DNA of 6,343 nucleotides, taken from assembly GCA_007134805.1 (NCBI GenBank), contig SLKB01000366.1:1-6343 (forward strand), read 5' to 3'. Both the position numbers and the translations under genes were made by a program. Below the pieces are notes generated by a model, which had not been told where the DNA came from, did not search any database, and worked only from the letters and a program-made list of their open reading frames with translations. Positions 1-6,343 of this stretch are shown piece by piece. The stretch's first letter is position 1. Each line of letters begins with the position of its first letter. Source of the stretch: Paracoccaceae bacterium (lineage in GTDB: Bacteria > Pseudomonadota > Alphaproteobacteria > Rhodobacterales > Rhodobacteraceae).

Positions 1-1926
1 CCCCGGCACATGAACTCGACCTCCGCCTGGTATGCCCATACCGACCAGTGGCGCTACGAGACAGTGACAGCCAGGGAAATCCTGTCGCCCACGGCCCCCG
101 AGGGTGATTGGGAAAGCCTGAGCCTGATCGACTACAATATCCGGTCGGAACGCATGGGATGGCTGCCCTCTGCCCCGCAGCTGAAGACCAACCCGCTGAA
201 AGTTGCGGCGGCTGCCAAGGCGGCGGGCAAGGAGATCCCTGCCTATGTCGCCGAGCAGTTGAAGGCGGGCACGCTCGAGATGTCCTGCGAAGACCCGGAT
301 GCCCCGGAAAACTGGCCGCGCAACCTGTTCGTGTGGCGCTCGAACCTGCTCGGCTCGAGCGGCAAGGGGCATGAGTATTTCCTCAAGCACCTTTTGGGCA
401 CCAGCCACGGGGTGCAGGGCAAGGATCTGGGGCAGGAGGGCCGCCAGAAACCCGTCGAGGCGAAATGGCACGATGCGGCACCCGAGGGCAAACTCGACCT
501 GCTGGTCACGATCGACTTCCGCATGTCCACGACTGCGGTCTACGCGGATATCGTGATGCCAACGGCAAGCTGGTACGAGAAGGATGACCTGAACACCTCG
601 GACATGCACCCGTTCATCCACCCGCTTCAGGCGGCGGTCGACCCGGCCTATGAATCCAAGACCGACTGGGAAATCTTCAAGGCGATTGCCAGGAAGTTCT
701 CTGCGGTTGCGCCCGAAATTCTGGGCGTGGAGACGGATATCGTGCAGCTTCCCTTGCAGCATGACAGCCCGGGCGAGCTGGCGCAGCCTTTCGTGAAGGA
801 CTGGAAACGCGGCGAATGCGACCTGATCCCCGGCAAGACGGCGCCGGCCTATATCGCCGTGGAACGCGACTACCCGAACCTGCATGCGCGCTTTACCTCG
901 CTTGGGCCGCTGATGGAAAAGATCGGCAATGGCGGCAAGGGGATCGCCTGGGACACCAAGCTTGAGGTCCACCACCTGAAGGCGCTCAACGGCACCCACA
1001 CGGAGGGTCCCACCAGGGGCATGGCCAGGATCGAGACTGCCATCGATGCCTGCGAGGTGGTCCTGATGCTGGCCCCCGAAACCAATGGCGAGGTGGCCGT
1101 CAAGGCGTGGCATGCGCTGGAAAAGGCCACGGGGCAGGAACACGCCCATCTGGCCGCGGTCAAGCAAGACGAGAAGATCCGCTTCCGCGACATCGCCGCG
1201 CAGCCGCGCAAGATCATCTCGTCGCCCACATGGTCGGGCATCGAATCCGAGGAGGTCTGCTACAATGCAGGCTGGACCAATGTGCATGAGCTGATCCCGT
1301 GGCGCACCGTGACAGGCCGCCAGCAGCTCTATCAGGACCATGAATGGATGCGGGCCTTTGGCGAGTTCTTCGTCACGTGGCGGCCACCCGTCGACCTGAA
1401 GACGATCACGTCGGATGCCACCAGATCGCTGAAATCGGCTGAAAAGCATGTGGTGCTGAACTTCATCACGCCGCACCAGAAATGGGGCATTCACTCGACC
1501 TATTCCGACAACCTTTTGATGTTGACGCTCAACAGGGGCGGGCCGGTCGTGTGGCTGTCAGAAGTGGACGCGGTGAAAGCCGGACTGGTCGATAATGACT
1601 GGGTCGAGGTGTTCAACTCCAACGGTGTGATCACGGCGCGGGCCGTGGTCAGCCAGCGGATGAAGGAAGGCACCCTGTTCATGTATCACGCGCAGGAAAA
1701 GATCGTGAACACGCCCGGAAGCCAGATCACTGGCCAGCGCGGCGGCATTCACAACTCGGTCACGCGGACAGTGCCCAAGCCCACGCACATGATCGGGGGC
1801 TATGCGCAGCTCTCCTACGGCTTCAACTACTATGGAACCGTGGGCGCGAACCGCGACGAAATGGTGATCGTTCGGAAAATGGAAAACGTGGATTGGCTGG
1901 ACAAGCCCGCAAAAGTGGAGGCGTAG
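1..1926 (+). CDS. narG: Respiratory nitrate reductase alpha subunit NarG, C-terminal half (5' partial)
   Basis: Catalytic subunit of the membrane-bound, cytoplasm-facing nitrate reductase, which reduces nitrate to nitrite at a bis-MGD molybdenum centre. The reading frame is open from base 1, and the first ATG (base 10) is internal: the product from there starts within the conserved NarG stretch YAHTDQWRYE. About 641 residues are present against roughly 1,240 for the family, so the N-terminal half is off-window, including the FS0 iron-sulfur site and the molybdenum-ligating Asp. Visible landmarks are IDYNIRSERMGWLPSAPQL (about 130-190), SCEDPD and NWPRNLFVWRSN (about 280-345), GSSGKGHEYFLKHLLGT (about 352-402), TASWYEKDDLNTSDMHPFIH (about 562-621), and the C-terminal molybdopterin-dinucleotide-binding domain (about 1450-1890) with THMIGGYAQLSYGFNYYGT near its end. 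The frame is uninterrupted and no family block looks missing. narH follows after 3 nt. Identity is secure from seen motifs; the mechanism is family knowledge. Confidence 0.97.
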   Translation, partial: PRHMNSTSAWYAHTDQWRYETVTAREILSPTAPEGDWESLSLIDYNIRSERMGWLPSAPQLKTNPLKVAAAAKAAGKEIPAYVAEQLKAGTLEMSCEDPDAPENWPRNLFVWRSNLLGSSGKGHEYFLKHLLGTSHGVQGKDLGQEGRQKPVEAKWHDAAPEGKLDLLVTIDFRMSTTAVYADIVMPTASWYEKDDLNTSDMHPFIHPLQAAVDPAYESKTDWEIFKAIARKFSAVAPEILGVETDIVQLPLQHDSPGELAQPFVKDWKRGECDLIPGKTAPAYIAVERDYPNLHARFTSLGPLMEKIGNGGKGIAWDTKLEVHHLKALNGTHTEGPTRGMARIETAIDACEVVLMLAPETNGEVAVKAWHALEKATGQEHAHLAAVKQDEKIRFRDIAAQPRKIISSPTWSGIESEEVCYNAGWTNVHELIPWRTVTGRQQLYQDHEWMRAFGEFFVTWRPPVDLKTITSDATRSLKSAEKHVVLNFITPHQKWGIHSTYSDNLLMLTLNRGGPVVWLSEVDAVKAGLVDNDWVEVFNSNGVITARAVVSQRMKEGTLFMYHAQEKIVNTPGSQITGQRGGIHNSVTRTVPKPTHMIGGYAQLSYGFNYYGTVGANRDEMVIVRKMENVDWLDKPAKVEA

Positions 1927-1929
1927 GAC

Positions 1930-3456
1930 ATGAAAGTACGTGCCCAGATCGGTATGGTGCTCAACCTCGATAAGTGCATCGGGTGTCACACCTGCTCGGT
2001 GACCTGCAAGAACGTCTGGACCTCGCGCGAGGGCGTTGAATATGCGTGGTTCAACAATGTCGAAACCAAGCCCGGCATCGGCTATCCCAAGGACTGGGAA
2101 AACCAGAAACGCTGGAACGGTGGCTGGAAACGCGACCCGCAGGGCCAGCTTGTGCCCAGGCAGGGCGGCAAATGGCGGATCCTGGCGAATATCTTCGCCA
2201 ATCCCGACCTGCCCGAGATCGACGATTTCTACGAACCCTTCGATTTCGACTATGACCACCTGAAATCGGCGCCCGAAATGCAGGCCTTCCCCACCGCGCG
2301 CCCCCGTTCCAAGATCACCGGCGAGCGGATGGAGAAGATCGAATGGGGCCCCAACTGGGAGGAAATCCTGGGCGGCGAATTCGCCAAGCGGTCGCAGGAC
2401 TACAATTTCGAGGGCATCCAGAAGGAGATCTACGGGGAATACGAGAACACCTTCATGATGTATTTGCCGCGGCTCTGCGAGCATTGCCTCAACCCGTCCT
2501 GCGTGGCGTCCTGCCCCTCGGGTGCGATCTACAAGCGCGAGGATGACGGCGTTGTCCTGATCGATCAGGAAAAATGCCGCGGCTGGAGGATGTGTGTCTC
2601 GGGCTGCCCCTACAAGAAGATCTATTACAACTGGTCAAGCGGAAAATCCGAGAAATGCACGCTGTGCTATCCGCGGCTGGAAAGCGGTCAGCCCACAGTG
2701 TGCTCGGAAACCTGCGTCGGGCGCATCCGCTATATCGGCGTGATGCTCTATGATGCCGACAAGATCGCCGAGGCCGCATCGGTCGAGAATGAGCATGATC
2801 TCTATGATGCGCAGCTTGGCGTGTTCCTCGATCCCAACGACCCTGCCGTGATCGAGGCGGCGCGCGCTGAGGGCGTGCCCGAGGACTGGATCACGGGGGC
2901 GCAGAACTCGCCCATCTGGAAGATGGCGATGGAATGGAAGATCGCCTTCCCGCTGCACCCCGAATACCGCACGCTTCCGATGGTGTGGTACGTGCCCCCG
3001 CTCTCGCCGATCCAGAATGCGGCCGAGGCAGGCATGATCAGCGCCCAGGACGACATGCCGGACGTGAAGAGCCTGCGCATTCCGGTGCGGTATCTGGCCA
3101 ACATGCTGACCGCGGGCGATGAAGGCCCGGTCGTCAGCGCGTTGGAGCGGATGCTCGCGATGCGCTCCTACATGCGGTCGAAAACCGTGGACGGCGTGAT
3201 CAATCTGGGCGTTGCCAAGCGTGTCGGCATGACGCCGAACCAGATCGACGAAATGTATCAGCTGATGGCGATTGCCAATTTTGAGGATCGTTTCGTCATC
3301 CCGACCACACACCGCGAAATGGTCGAAGATGCCTATGACCTGAGGGGCGGCTGCGGCTTTACCGATGGCAATGGCTGTTCGACCGGCACAACCGGCGTGT
3401 CGCTCTTCTCGGGCGGCAAGAAATTCCGCAGCCCGCAGGAGTTCATCCAGTCATGA
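1930..3456 (+). CDS. narH: Respiratory nitrate reductase beta subunit NarH (iron-sulfur electron transfer)
   Basis: Cytoplasmic iron-sulfur subunit that carries electrons from NarI heme to NarG. It has 508 residues, a normal family length, and no signal peptide. Four Cys groups are visible: C16-x2-C19-x2-C22-x3-C26; C183-x2-C186-x4-C191-x3-C195; C216-x2-W219-x2-C222-x3-C226; and C243-x2-C246-x11-C258-x3-C262. In the third group Trp219 occupies the position of a cysteine (CRGWRMC). This is the known NarH signature for one [3Fe-4S] cluster beside three [4Fe-4S] clusters, and it separates NarH from generic ferredoxin-type subunits. The segment YNWSSGKSEKC (233-243) is also typical. The C-terminus has a Gly/Cys-rich stretch (GGCGFTDGNGCSTGTTG). 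The start ATG is chosen because it begins the canonical N-terminus just before the first Cys group and has GGAG at 1917-1920, inside the end of narG. It overlaps narJ by 4 nt. Confidence 0.98.
   Translation: MKVRAQIGMVLNLDKCIGCHTCSVTCKNVWTSREGVEYAWFNNVETKPGIGYPKDWENQKRWNGGWKRDPQGQLVPRQGGKWRILANIFANPDLPEIDDFYEPFDFDYDHLKSAPEMQAFPTARPRSKITGERMEKIEWGPNWEEILGGEFAKRSQDYNFEGIQKEIYGEYENTFMMYLPRLCEHCLNPSCVASCPSGAIYKREDDGVVLIDQEKCRGWRMCVSGCPYKKIYYNWSSGKSEKCTLCYPRLESGQPTVCSETCVGRIRYIGVMLYDADKIAEAASVENEHDLYDAQLGVFLDPNDPAVIEAARAEGVPEDWITGAQNSPIWKMAMEWKIAFPLHPEYRTLPMVWYVPPLSPIQNAAEAGMISAQDDMPDVKSLRIPVRYLANMLTAGDEGPVVSALERMLAMRSYMRSKTVDGVINLGVAKRVGMTPNQIDEMYQLMAIANFEDRFVIPTTHREMVEDAYDLRGGCGFTDGNGCSTGTTGVSLFSGGKKFRSPQEFIQS
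3437..3456 (+). promoter_or_regulatory. narJ ribosome binding site with narH/narJ ATGA stop-start overlap
   Basis: AGGAG at 3437-3441 lies inside the last codons of narH, 11 nt before the narJ ATG at 3453. That ATG shares bases with the narH TGA stop (ATGA at 3453-3456). This arrangement is typical of translational coupling, so NarJ synthesis is expected to depend on ribosomes finishing NarH. The overlap and SD are seen directly; the coupling is inferred. Confidence 0.75.
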
Positions 3457-4154
3457 AAACCTATCACGCCCTTTCCGCCCTGCTGACCTATCCGACCCCG
3501 GACCTGCAGGCGGCGGTCCCTGAAATCAGGCAGGTCCTCGCTGACGAGGGCCTGCTCCGGGCCAGCCAGCGCGCCAGGCTGGAACCGCTTCTCGATGCGC
3601 TGGCATCCGGCGATATCTACGACCTGCAGGAACGCTATGTCCTGCAATTCGACCGCGCGCGCACGCTCTCGCTCAATCTGTTCGAGCATATCCATGGCGA
3701 AAGCCGGGATCGGGGCGGCGCGATGGTGGATCTCCTGGAAACCTACCGCGCGGGCGGGTTCGATCTGGTCGGGCCGGAACTGCCCGACCACCTGCCGGTG
3801 CTGCTGGAATTCCTGTCCACGCAGGCGCCCGATCAGGCGCGGGCCATTCTGGCCGATGCGGGTCACATCATCGTGGCGCTGGCCGCGCGTCTCGCGCGCC
3901 GCGAAAGCGCCTATGCGCCCGTGCTCGCCGCCCTTGTGACGCTCGCGCAGGTCGATACCTCGCCCGAGGCCGAGGCGCTTCTGTCGGAAAAGGATGATGA
4001 CCCCGAAGACCTCGAGGCACTCGACGCCGTCTGGGAGGAAGCGATGGTCACCTTTGGCCCCGACCCCAATGCCGGATGCCCGATCAGCCGGGATATTCTG
4101 GCGAAAATGGACATGCCTGCCGCCCCGCGCCCCAGTGCGCAGGGCCAGAACTAG
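3453..4154 (+). CDS. narJ: Nitrate reductase assembly chaperone NarJ (TorD/DmsD/NarJ family)
   Basis: Dedicated cytoplasmic chaperone that binds apo-NarG and is needed for molybdenum cofactor and FS0 insertion and for membrane attachment of NarGH. It is not part of the final enzyme. It has 233 residues, close to the family norm (236 in E. coli from memory). The hallmark blocks are the N-terminal ALLTYPTPDL (residues 9-18), YVLQFDRARTLSLNLFEHIH (62-81) running into GESRDRGGAM (82-91), and ELPDHLPVLLEFLS (109-122). A Pro-rich polar tail after about residue 220 looks disordered. The protein is mostly helical and acidic, with no signal peptide and no metal-binding motif. Position between narH and narI is the canonical G-H-J-I order. 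The start is fixed by the ATGA overlap with narH and an AGGAG 11 nt upstream. Confidence 0.96.
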   Translation: MKTYHALSALLTYPTPDLQAAVPEIRQVLADEGLLRASQRARLEPLLDALASGDIYDLQERYVLQFDRARTLSLNLFEHIHGESRDRGGAMVDLLETYRAGGFDLVGPELPDHLPVLLEFLSTQAPDQARAILADAGHIIVALAARLARRESAYAPVLAALVTLAQVDTSPEAEALLSEKDDDPEDLEALDAVWEEAMVTFGPDPNAGCPISRDILAKMDMPAAPRPSAQGQN

Positions 4155-4169
4155 GAGCACAGACCAATG
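4153..4169 (+). promoter_or_regulatory. narI ribosome binding site overlapping the narJ stop
   Basis: AGGAG at 4153-4157 overlaps the narJ TAG stop (4152-4154) and sits 9 nt before the narI ATG at 4167. The placement decides the narI start and suggests re-initiation by ribosomes leaving narJ. Confidence 0.7.
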
Positions 4170-4973
4170 TTCGGTAACTTCAGTTTCGACTTTTTCGTTT
4201 TCGGCATCATGCCCTATGCGGTGCTGGCGATCGCCCTGATCGGGACGATCGCGCGCTATGAGCGTGACCCGTTCACCTGGAAATCCGCGTCCAGCCAGTT
4301 TTTGCGCCGCAAGCAGCTGATCTGGGGGTCGGTGCTGTTCCATGTGGGCATTATCGTGCTGTTCTTCGGCCATCTGATCGGTCTCTTCACCCCTATCTGG
4401 CTGCTTGACGCGCTTGGCGTCAGCTACGGGCTGAAGCAGTGGATGGCCGTCATCATCGGCGGGACTGCGGGCGTCGCGGCCTTCGTTGGCTGCACCATGC
4501 TGCTGCACCGCCGCTTGGCCGACCCGCGCATCCGCAACAATTCGACCTATGCCGATATCGGCATCCTGGCGATCCTGTGGCTGCAGATCGTGGTCGGCAT
4601 GGGCACGATCGTGCTGACGCTACAGCACATGGATGGCGAAAAGATGATCCTGTTCATGAACTGGTCGCAATCGGTCATGGGGCTTCAGATCAACGCCTGG
4701 ACGCAGGTGATCGATGTGCACTGGATCTACAAGTTCCACATCTTCCTCGGCATGGTGATCGTGGCTCTGTTCCCGTTCACCCGCCTCGTGCACATGCTCT
4801 CGATCCCGGTGCGCTTCCTGTGGCGGCCCGGCTATCAGATCGTGCGCTCGCGCGCTGGGGCAAAACCGGTGCGCACAGGGCTCAGGCCCTTTGCCCGGGA
4901 CACGCGTGCGCTGAAGGATGCCGGGCGCGCGCCCAAGCCCAAGGCACCGACGCCTCCAACCCCTGCTGAATAA
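4167..4973 (+). CDS. narI: Respiratory nitrate reductase gamma subunit NarI (cytochrome b, quinol oxidase)
   Basis: Integral membrane di-heme cytochrome b that oxidises quinol and passes electrons to NarH. Five hydrophobic segments are visible at about residues 9-29, 51-72, 89-113, 129-152 and 186-206, matching the family fold. The four heme-ligating histidines can be assigned as H59 and H69 in helix 2 (FHVGIIVLFFGH) and H191 and H209 in helix 5 (KFHIFLGM and RLVHML). Their spacings of 10 and 18 residues equal those of E. coli NarI H56/H66 and H187/H205. The protein has 268 residues against about 225 in E. coli; the excess is mainly a basic, Pro/Ala-rich C-terminal tail from about residue 225, expected in the cytoplasm next to NarH. 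The start is supported by AGGAG 9 nt upstream and a canonical N-terminus. The TAA stop overlaps the SD of the next gene. Confidence 0.97.
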   Translation: MFGNFSFDFFVFGIMPYAVLAIALIGTIARYERDPFTWKSASSQFLRRKQLIWGSVLFHVGIIVLFFGHLIGLFTPIWLLDALGVSYGLKQWMAVIIGGTAGVAAFVGCTMLLHRRLADPRIRNNSTYADIGILAILWLQIVVGMGTIVLTLQHMDGEKMILFMNWSQSVMGLQINAWTQVIDVHWIYKFHIFLGMVIVALFPFTRLVHMLSIPVRFLWRPGYQIVRSRAGAKPVRTGLRPFARDTRALKDAGRAPKPKAPTPPTPAE

Positions 4974-4984
4974 GGAAAGCTGCC

Positions 4985-5764
4985 ATGAAACCGCTTCTGC
5001 CGCCTGTTTTCGTCAACGGCATTGAAATCTCGGCCGAACGCATTGCGGCCGAAGCCCAGAACCATCCAGCCCCGAAAGCAAAGCCGGGGCTGGCCTGGAA
5101 AGCCGCCGCGCGCGCGCTCGCCATCCGCGAGCTGATGCTGCAAGAGGCCTGCGCGCGCGGCCTCGCCCCTGACCCGGTCGAAGTCGCGCCGGGGCAGGTG
5201 GAAACCGAGGACGAGGCGCTGATCCGTCAACTCAGCGAGGCGGCGATCACGCCCGCCCCCGCCGATGAGGCCAGGCTGCGCCGCATCTATGAGGCCCAGC
5301 CCGAACGCTTCCGCGCCCCCGCGCTTTTTGAGGCGGCGCATATCCTCTTTCCCCGCCAGGACGGCATGGCCGCGGTGCGTGCGCATGCCGAGGCTGTTCT
5401 GGCCGAGTTGCGCGCGGCTCCGCGCCGTTTTGCAGAGCTTGCGCGCACGCATTCGGCTTGTTCCTCCAAGGATAATGGCGGGCTGCTGGGCCAGCTGGGC
5501 CAGGGCGACACAGTGGCCGAGTTCGAAGCCGCGCTGGAGGCGCTGACCGAGGGGCAGATCAGTGATCCGGTTGAAACCCGCTTCGGGCTGCACCTGATCC
5601 GGCTCGACGCCCATGCTCGCGGCGAGGTGCTGCCATTTGACGCGGTCCTGCCGCGCCTGCGCGATGCGCACTCCAAGGCCGCCTGGGCACGCGCGGCGGC
5701 AGAGTTCACCGCAAGCCTTGTCGCGAAAGCCCGGATCGAGGGTGTCCAGCTCAAGGCTGCATGA
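4985..5764 (+). CDS. PpiC/NifM-type parvulin peptidyl-prolyl cis-trans isomerase, nar-linked
   Basis: Predicted prolyl isomerase and folding factor of 259 residues. An N-terminal helical segment with VNGIEIS (10-16), NHPAP (26-30) and ALAIRELMLQEACARG (44-59) resembles NifM/SurA-like N-domains. It is followed by a parvulin domain at about 113-208: AAHILFP (117-123), FAELARTHSACSSKDNGGLL (149-168), and the closing block GQISDPVETRFGLHLIRLD (190-208). A helical tail ends the protein. There is no signal peptide or lipobox, so it should be cytoplasmic, unlike secreted SurA/PrsA. It starts 11 nt after narI with AAGGA at 4972-4976, overlapping the narI stop. From memory, Pseudomonas nar operons also carry a PpiC-type gene straight after narI, which favours a role in maturation of NarGH or related cytoplasmic metalloproteins. 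The domain call is strong; the client is inferred. It is not called nifM because there is no nitrogenase context. Confidence 0.9.
   Translation: MKPLLPPVFVNGIEISAERIAAEAQNHPAPKAKPGLAWKAAARALAIRELMLQEACARGLAPDPVEVAPGQVETEDEALIRQLSEAAITPAPADEARLRRIYEAQPERFRAPALFEAAHILFPRQDGMAAVRAHAEAVLAELRAAPRRFAELARTHSACSSKDNGGLLGQLGQGDTVAEFEAALEALTEGQISDPVETRFGLHLIRLDAHARGEVLPFDAVLPRLRDAHSKAAWARAAAEFTASLVAKARIEGVQLKAA
5066..5093. repeat. Perfect 9-bp GC-rich inverted repeat inside the parvulin gene
   Basis: CCAGCCCCG at 5066-5074 and its exact reverse complement CGGGGCTGG at 5085-5093 flank a 10-nt A-rich spacer. The mRNA could form a stable stem-loop about 80 nt into the gene. There is no T-run after the right arm, so it is not an intrinsic terminator. 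It lies in codons of the family-like HPAP region, so it may simply follow from protein-coding constraint in GC-rich DNA. Confidence 0.5.
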
Positions 5765-5768
5765 TCAT

Positions 5769-5786
5769 GGAAAGGGGTCGGCGATG
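5769..5786 (+). promoter_or_regulatory. Ribosome binding site deciding the hemerythrin-like gene start
   Basis: The purine-rich GGAAAGGGG at 5769-5777 ends 6 nt before the ATG at 5784. Two nearer ATGs (5761 and 5767) are out of frame with the downstream protein. The next in-frame ATG, at 5796, has a less favourable distance from this site. Confidence 0.6.
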
Positions 5787-6343
5787 TCCGACAACATGAC
5801 ACCGCGCGCGGGCTATCCTGACCATCAGTCCGGCACGATCCGCGGCGCGCGGGCAGCCCCGCCAGATCTCGGCGCAGGTGAGTGCCCCATAGAGGCGATC
5901 CATGAAGAGCATTTCAACCAACGCCAGCTTTGTGCCGGCATGGAATCGCTGGCCGCGACGACCCATGCCAGACCAGAGCTGGCGCGCCGGATTCTGGTGA
6001 ACCTGTGTCGCGATCTGCCCCTGCATCTTGAAGACGAGGAAAAAGGCTTGTTTCCGCGCCTGCGCGCCCGCGCGCGCGCCGAGGATGCGCTGGACGCAAC
6101 CCTGGCGCAGCTGGAACGACAGCACGAGATCGCAATTTCGGCTTTCGCGGTTCTGGTCCCGGCCCTTGCCTGCATGGCCGATGGCAGCCTGCCAACATCG
6201 GAAGATCGCGAGGTCCTCTTTCGCCTCGCGGCATCCGAGCGGCGCCATCTGATCATTGAAAACGCGATCGTGCTGCCACTGGCGCGCTTGCGCCTGACAC
6301 GTTCGGATAAGGCCGCGCTGTTGGCAGAGATGTGCGCACGGCG
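5784..6343 (+). CDS. Hemerythrin-like (HHE domain) di-iron protein, 3' partial
   Basis: Predicted cytoplasmic four-helix-bundle di-iron protein; 186 codons plus two bases are present and there is no stop before the window edge. A polar, probably disordered N-terminus (1-33) precedes the HHE pattern: AIHEEHFNQRQL (38-49, candidate ligand H40, or H43), LHLEDEEKGLFPRL (80-93, H81 and E85), LERQHEIA (110-117, H114), and RRHLIIENAIVLPLA (153-167, H155 and E159). The repeated HxxxE arrangement and the spacing (about 41, 33 and 41 residues between histidines) resemble the YtfE/RIC-type four-His/two-Glu site rather than the five-His oxygen-carrying hemerythrins. No signal peptide, Cys-rich N-domain or regulatory domain is seen, so it is not a full-length YtfE. 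It starts 19 nt after the parvulin stop and is presumably in the nar transcript. A role against nitrosative damage or in supplying or repairing iron centres is inference from context. It probably ends just past the edge. Confidence 0.85.
   Translation, partial: MSDNMTPRAGYPDHQSGTIRGARAAPPDLGAGECPIEAIHEEHFNQRQLCAGMESLAATTHARPELARRILVNLCRDLPLHLEDEEKGLFPRLRARARAEDALDATLAQLERQHEIAISAFAVLVPALACMADGSLPTSEDREVLFRLAASERRHLIIENAIVLPLARLRLTRSDKAALLAEMCAR

Noticed and set aside
10..12. ATG at base 10 as the start of narG
   Set aside because: The frame is open upstream to base 1, and the sequence from this Met is already deep in conserved NarG. It is an internal methionine, and the real start is outside the window.
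337..361. 7-bp inverted repeat CGCTCGA/TCGAGCG within narG
   Set aside because: It is short, with an 11-nt loop, and sits in the highly conserved WRSNLLGSSG coding segment. Chance plus coding constraint explains it.
1558..2484. Antisense open frame (308 codons) across the narG end and narH start
   Set aside because: It lies opposite the conserved NarG C-terminus and the first NarH Cys group. No domain or motif can be recognised in it, and I saw no need for a second gene here.
2578..2596. Trp in place of Cys in the third NarH cluster motif, as a possible lost ligand
   Set aside because: This Trp is the normal NarH signature that yields a [3Fe-4S] cluster, so it confirms the annotation and is not a defect.
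3333..4508. Long antisense open frame (391 codons) across narH, narJ and narI
   Set aside because: It covers three well-supported genes on the other strand. Its product is a low-complexity, Arg/Gln/His/Asp-rich sequence with no recognisable domain, and the frame crosses gene boundaries. It is a typical shadow frame in high-GC DNA.
4974..4984. Possible terminator or promoter between narI and the parvulin gene
   Set aside because: Only 11 nt separate the genes and they are taken up by the ribosome binding site. There is no hairpin with a T-run and no room for a promoter outside narI coding sequence.
5751..6256. Antisense open frames opposite the hemerythrin-like gene
   Set aside because: The + strand frame carries a coherent HHE metal-binding pattern and an SD. 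The minus-strand frames are Arg/Ala-rich shadows without motifs.

Overview
The window is a dense, single-strand stretch of a high-GC proteobacterial genome carrying most of a respiratory (membrane-bound) nitrate reductase operon. The high GC content and the overall protein style (NarG, NarH and NarI recognisable at sight, Ala/Arg-rich accessory proteins) fit an alphaproteobacterium, probably a Rhodobacterales/Paracoccus-like denitrifier. This taxonomic call is an inference from impression, not from a search.

Layout, all on the + strand: narG 3' half (1-1926, cut by the left edge), narH (1930-3456), narJ (3453-4154), narI (4167-4973), a PpiC/NifM-type parvulin peptidyl-prolyl isomerase (4985-5764), and a hemerythrin-like di-iron protein (5784 to the right edge, cut). 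Gaps between genes are 3, -4, 12, 11 and 19 nt, and each gene after narG has its own Shine-Dalgarno sequence. There is no internal promoter, intrinsic terminator, tRNA, mobile element or CRISPR that I can support, and no intergenic stretch longer than 19 nt. The operon promoter (normally FNR/NarR- or NarL-type control) lies upstream of the window.

How the genes work together: NarI takes electrons from quinol through two b hemes, NarH passes them through three [4Fe-4S] clusters and one [3Fe-4S] cluster, and NarG reduces nitrate to nitrite at bis-MGD molybdenum in the cytoplasm. NarJ is the dedicated chaperone for apo-NarG maturation. The parvulin has no signal peptide and probably acts on folding of the cytoplasmic subunits. 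The last gene has a four-His/two-Glu pattern whose spacing resembles that of YtfE/RIC di-iron repair proteins, which suggests protection against nitrite-derived NO or repair of iron centres.

The core of the window is well-known biology. The part most worth following up is the parvulin plus hemerythrin-like pair attached to the end of the nar operon.
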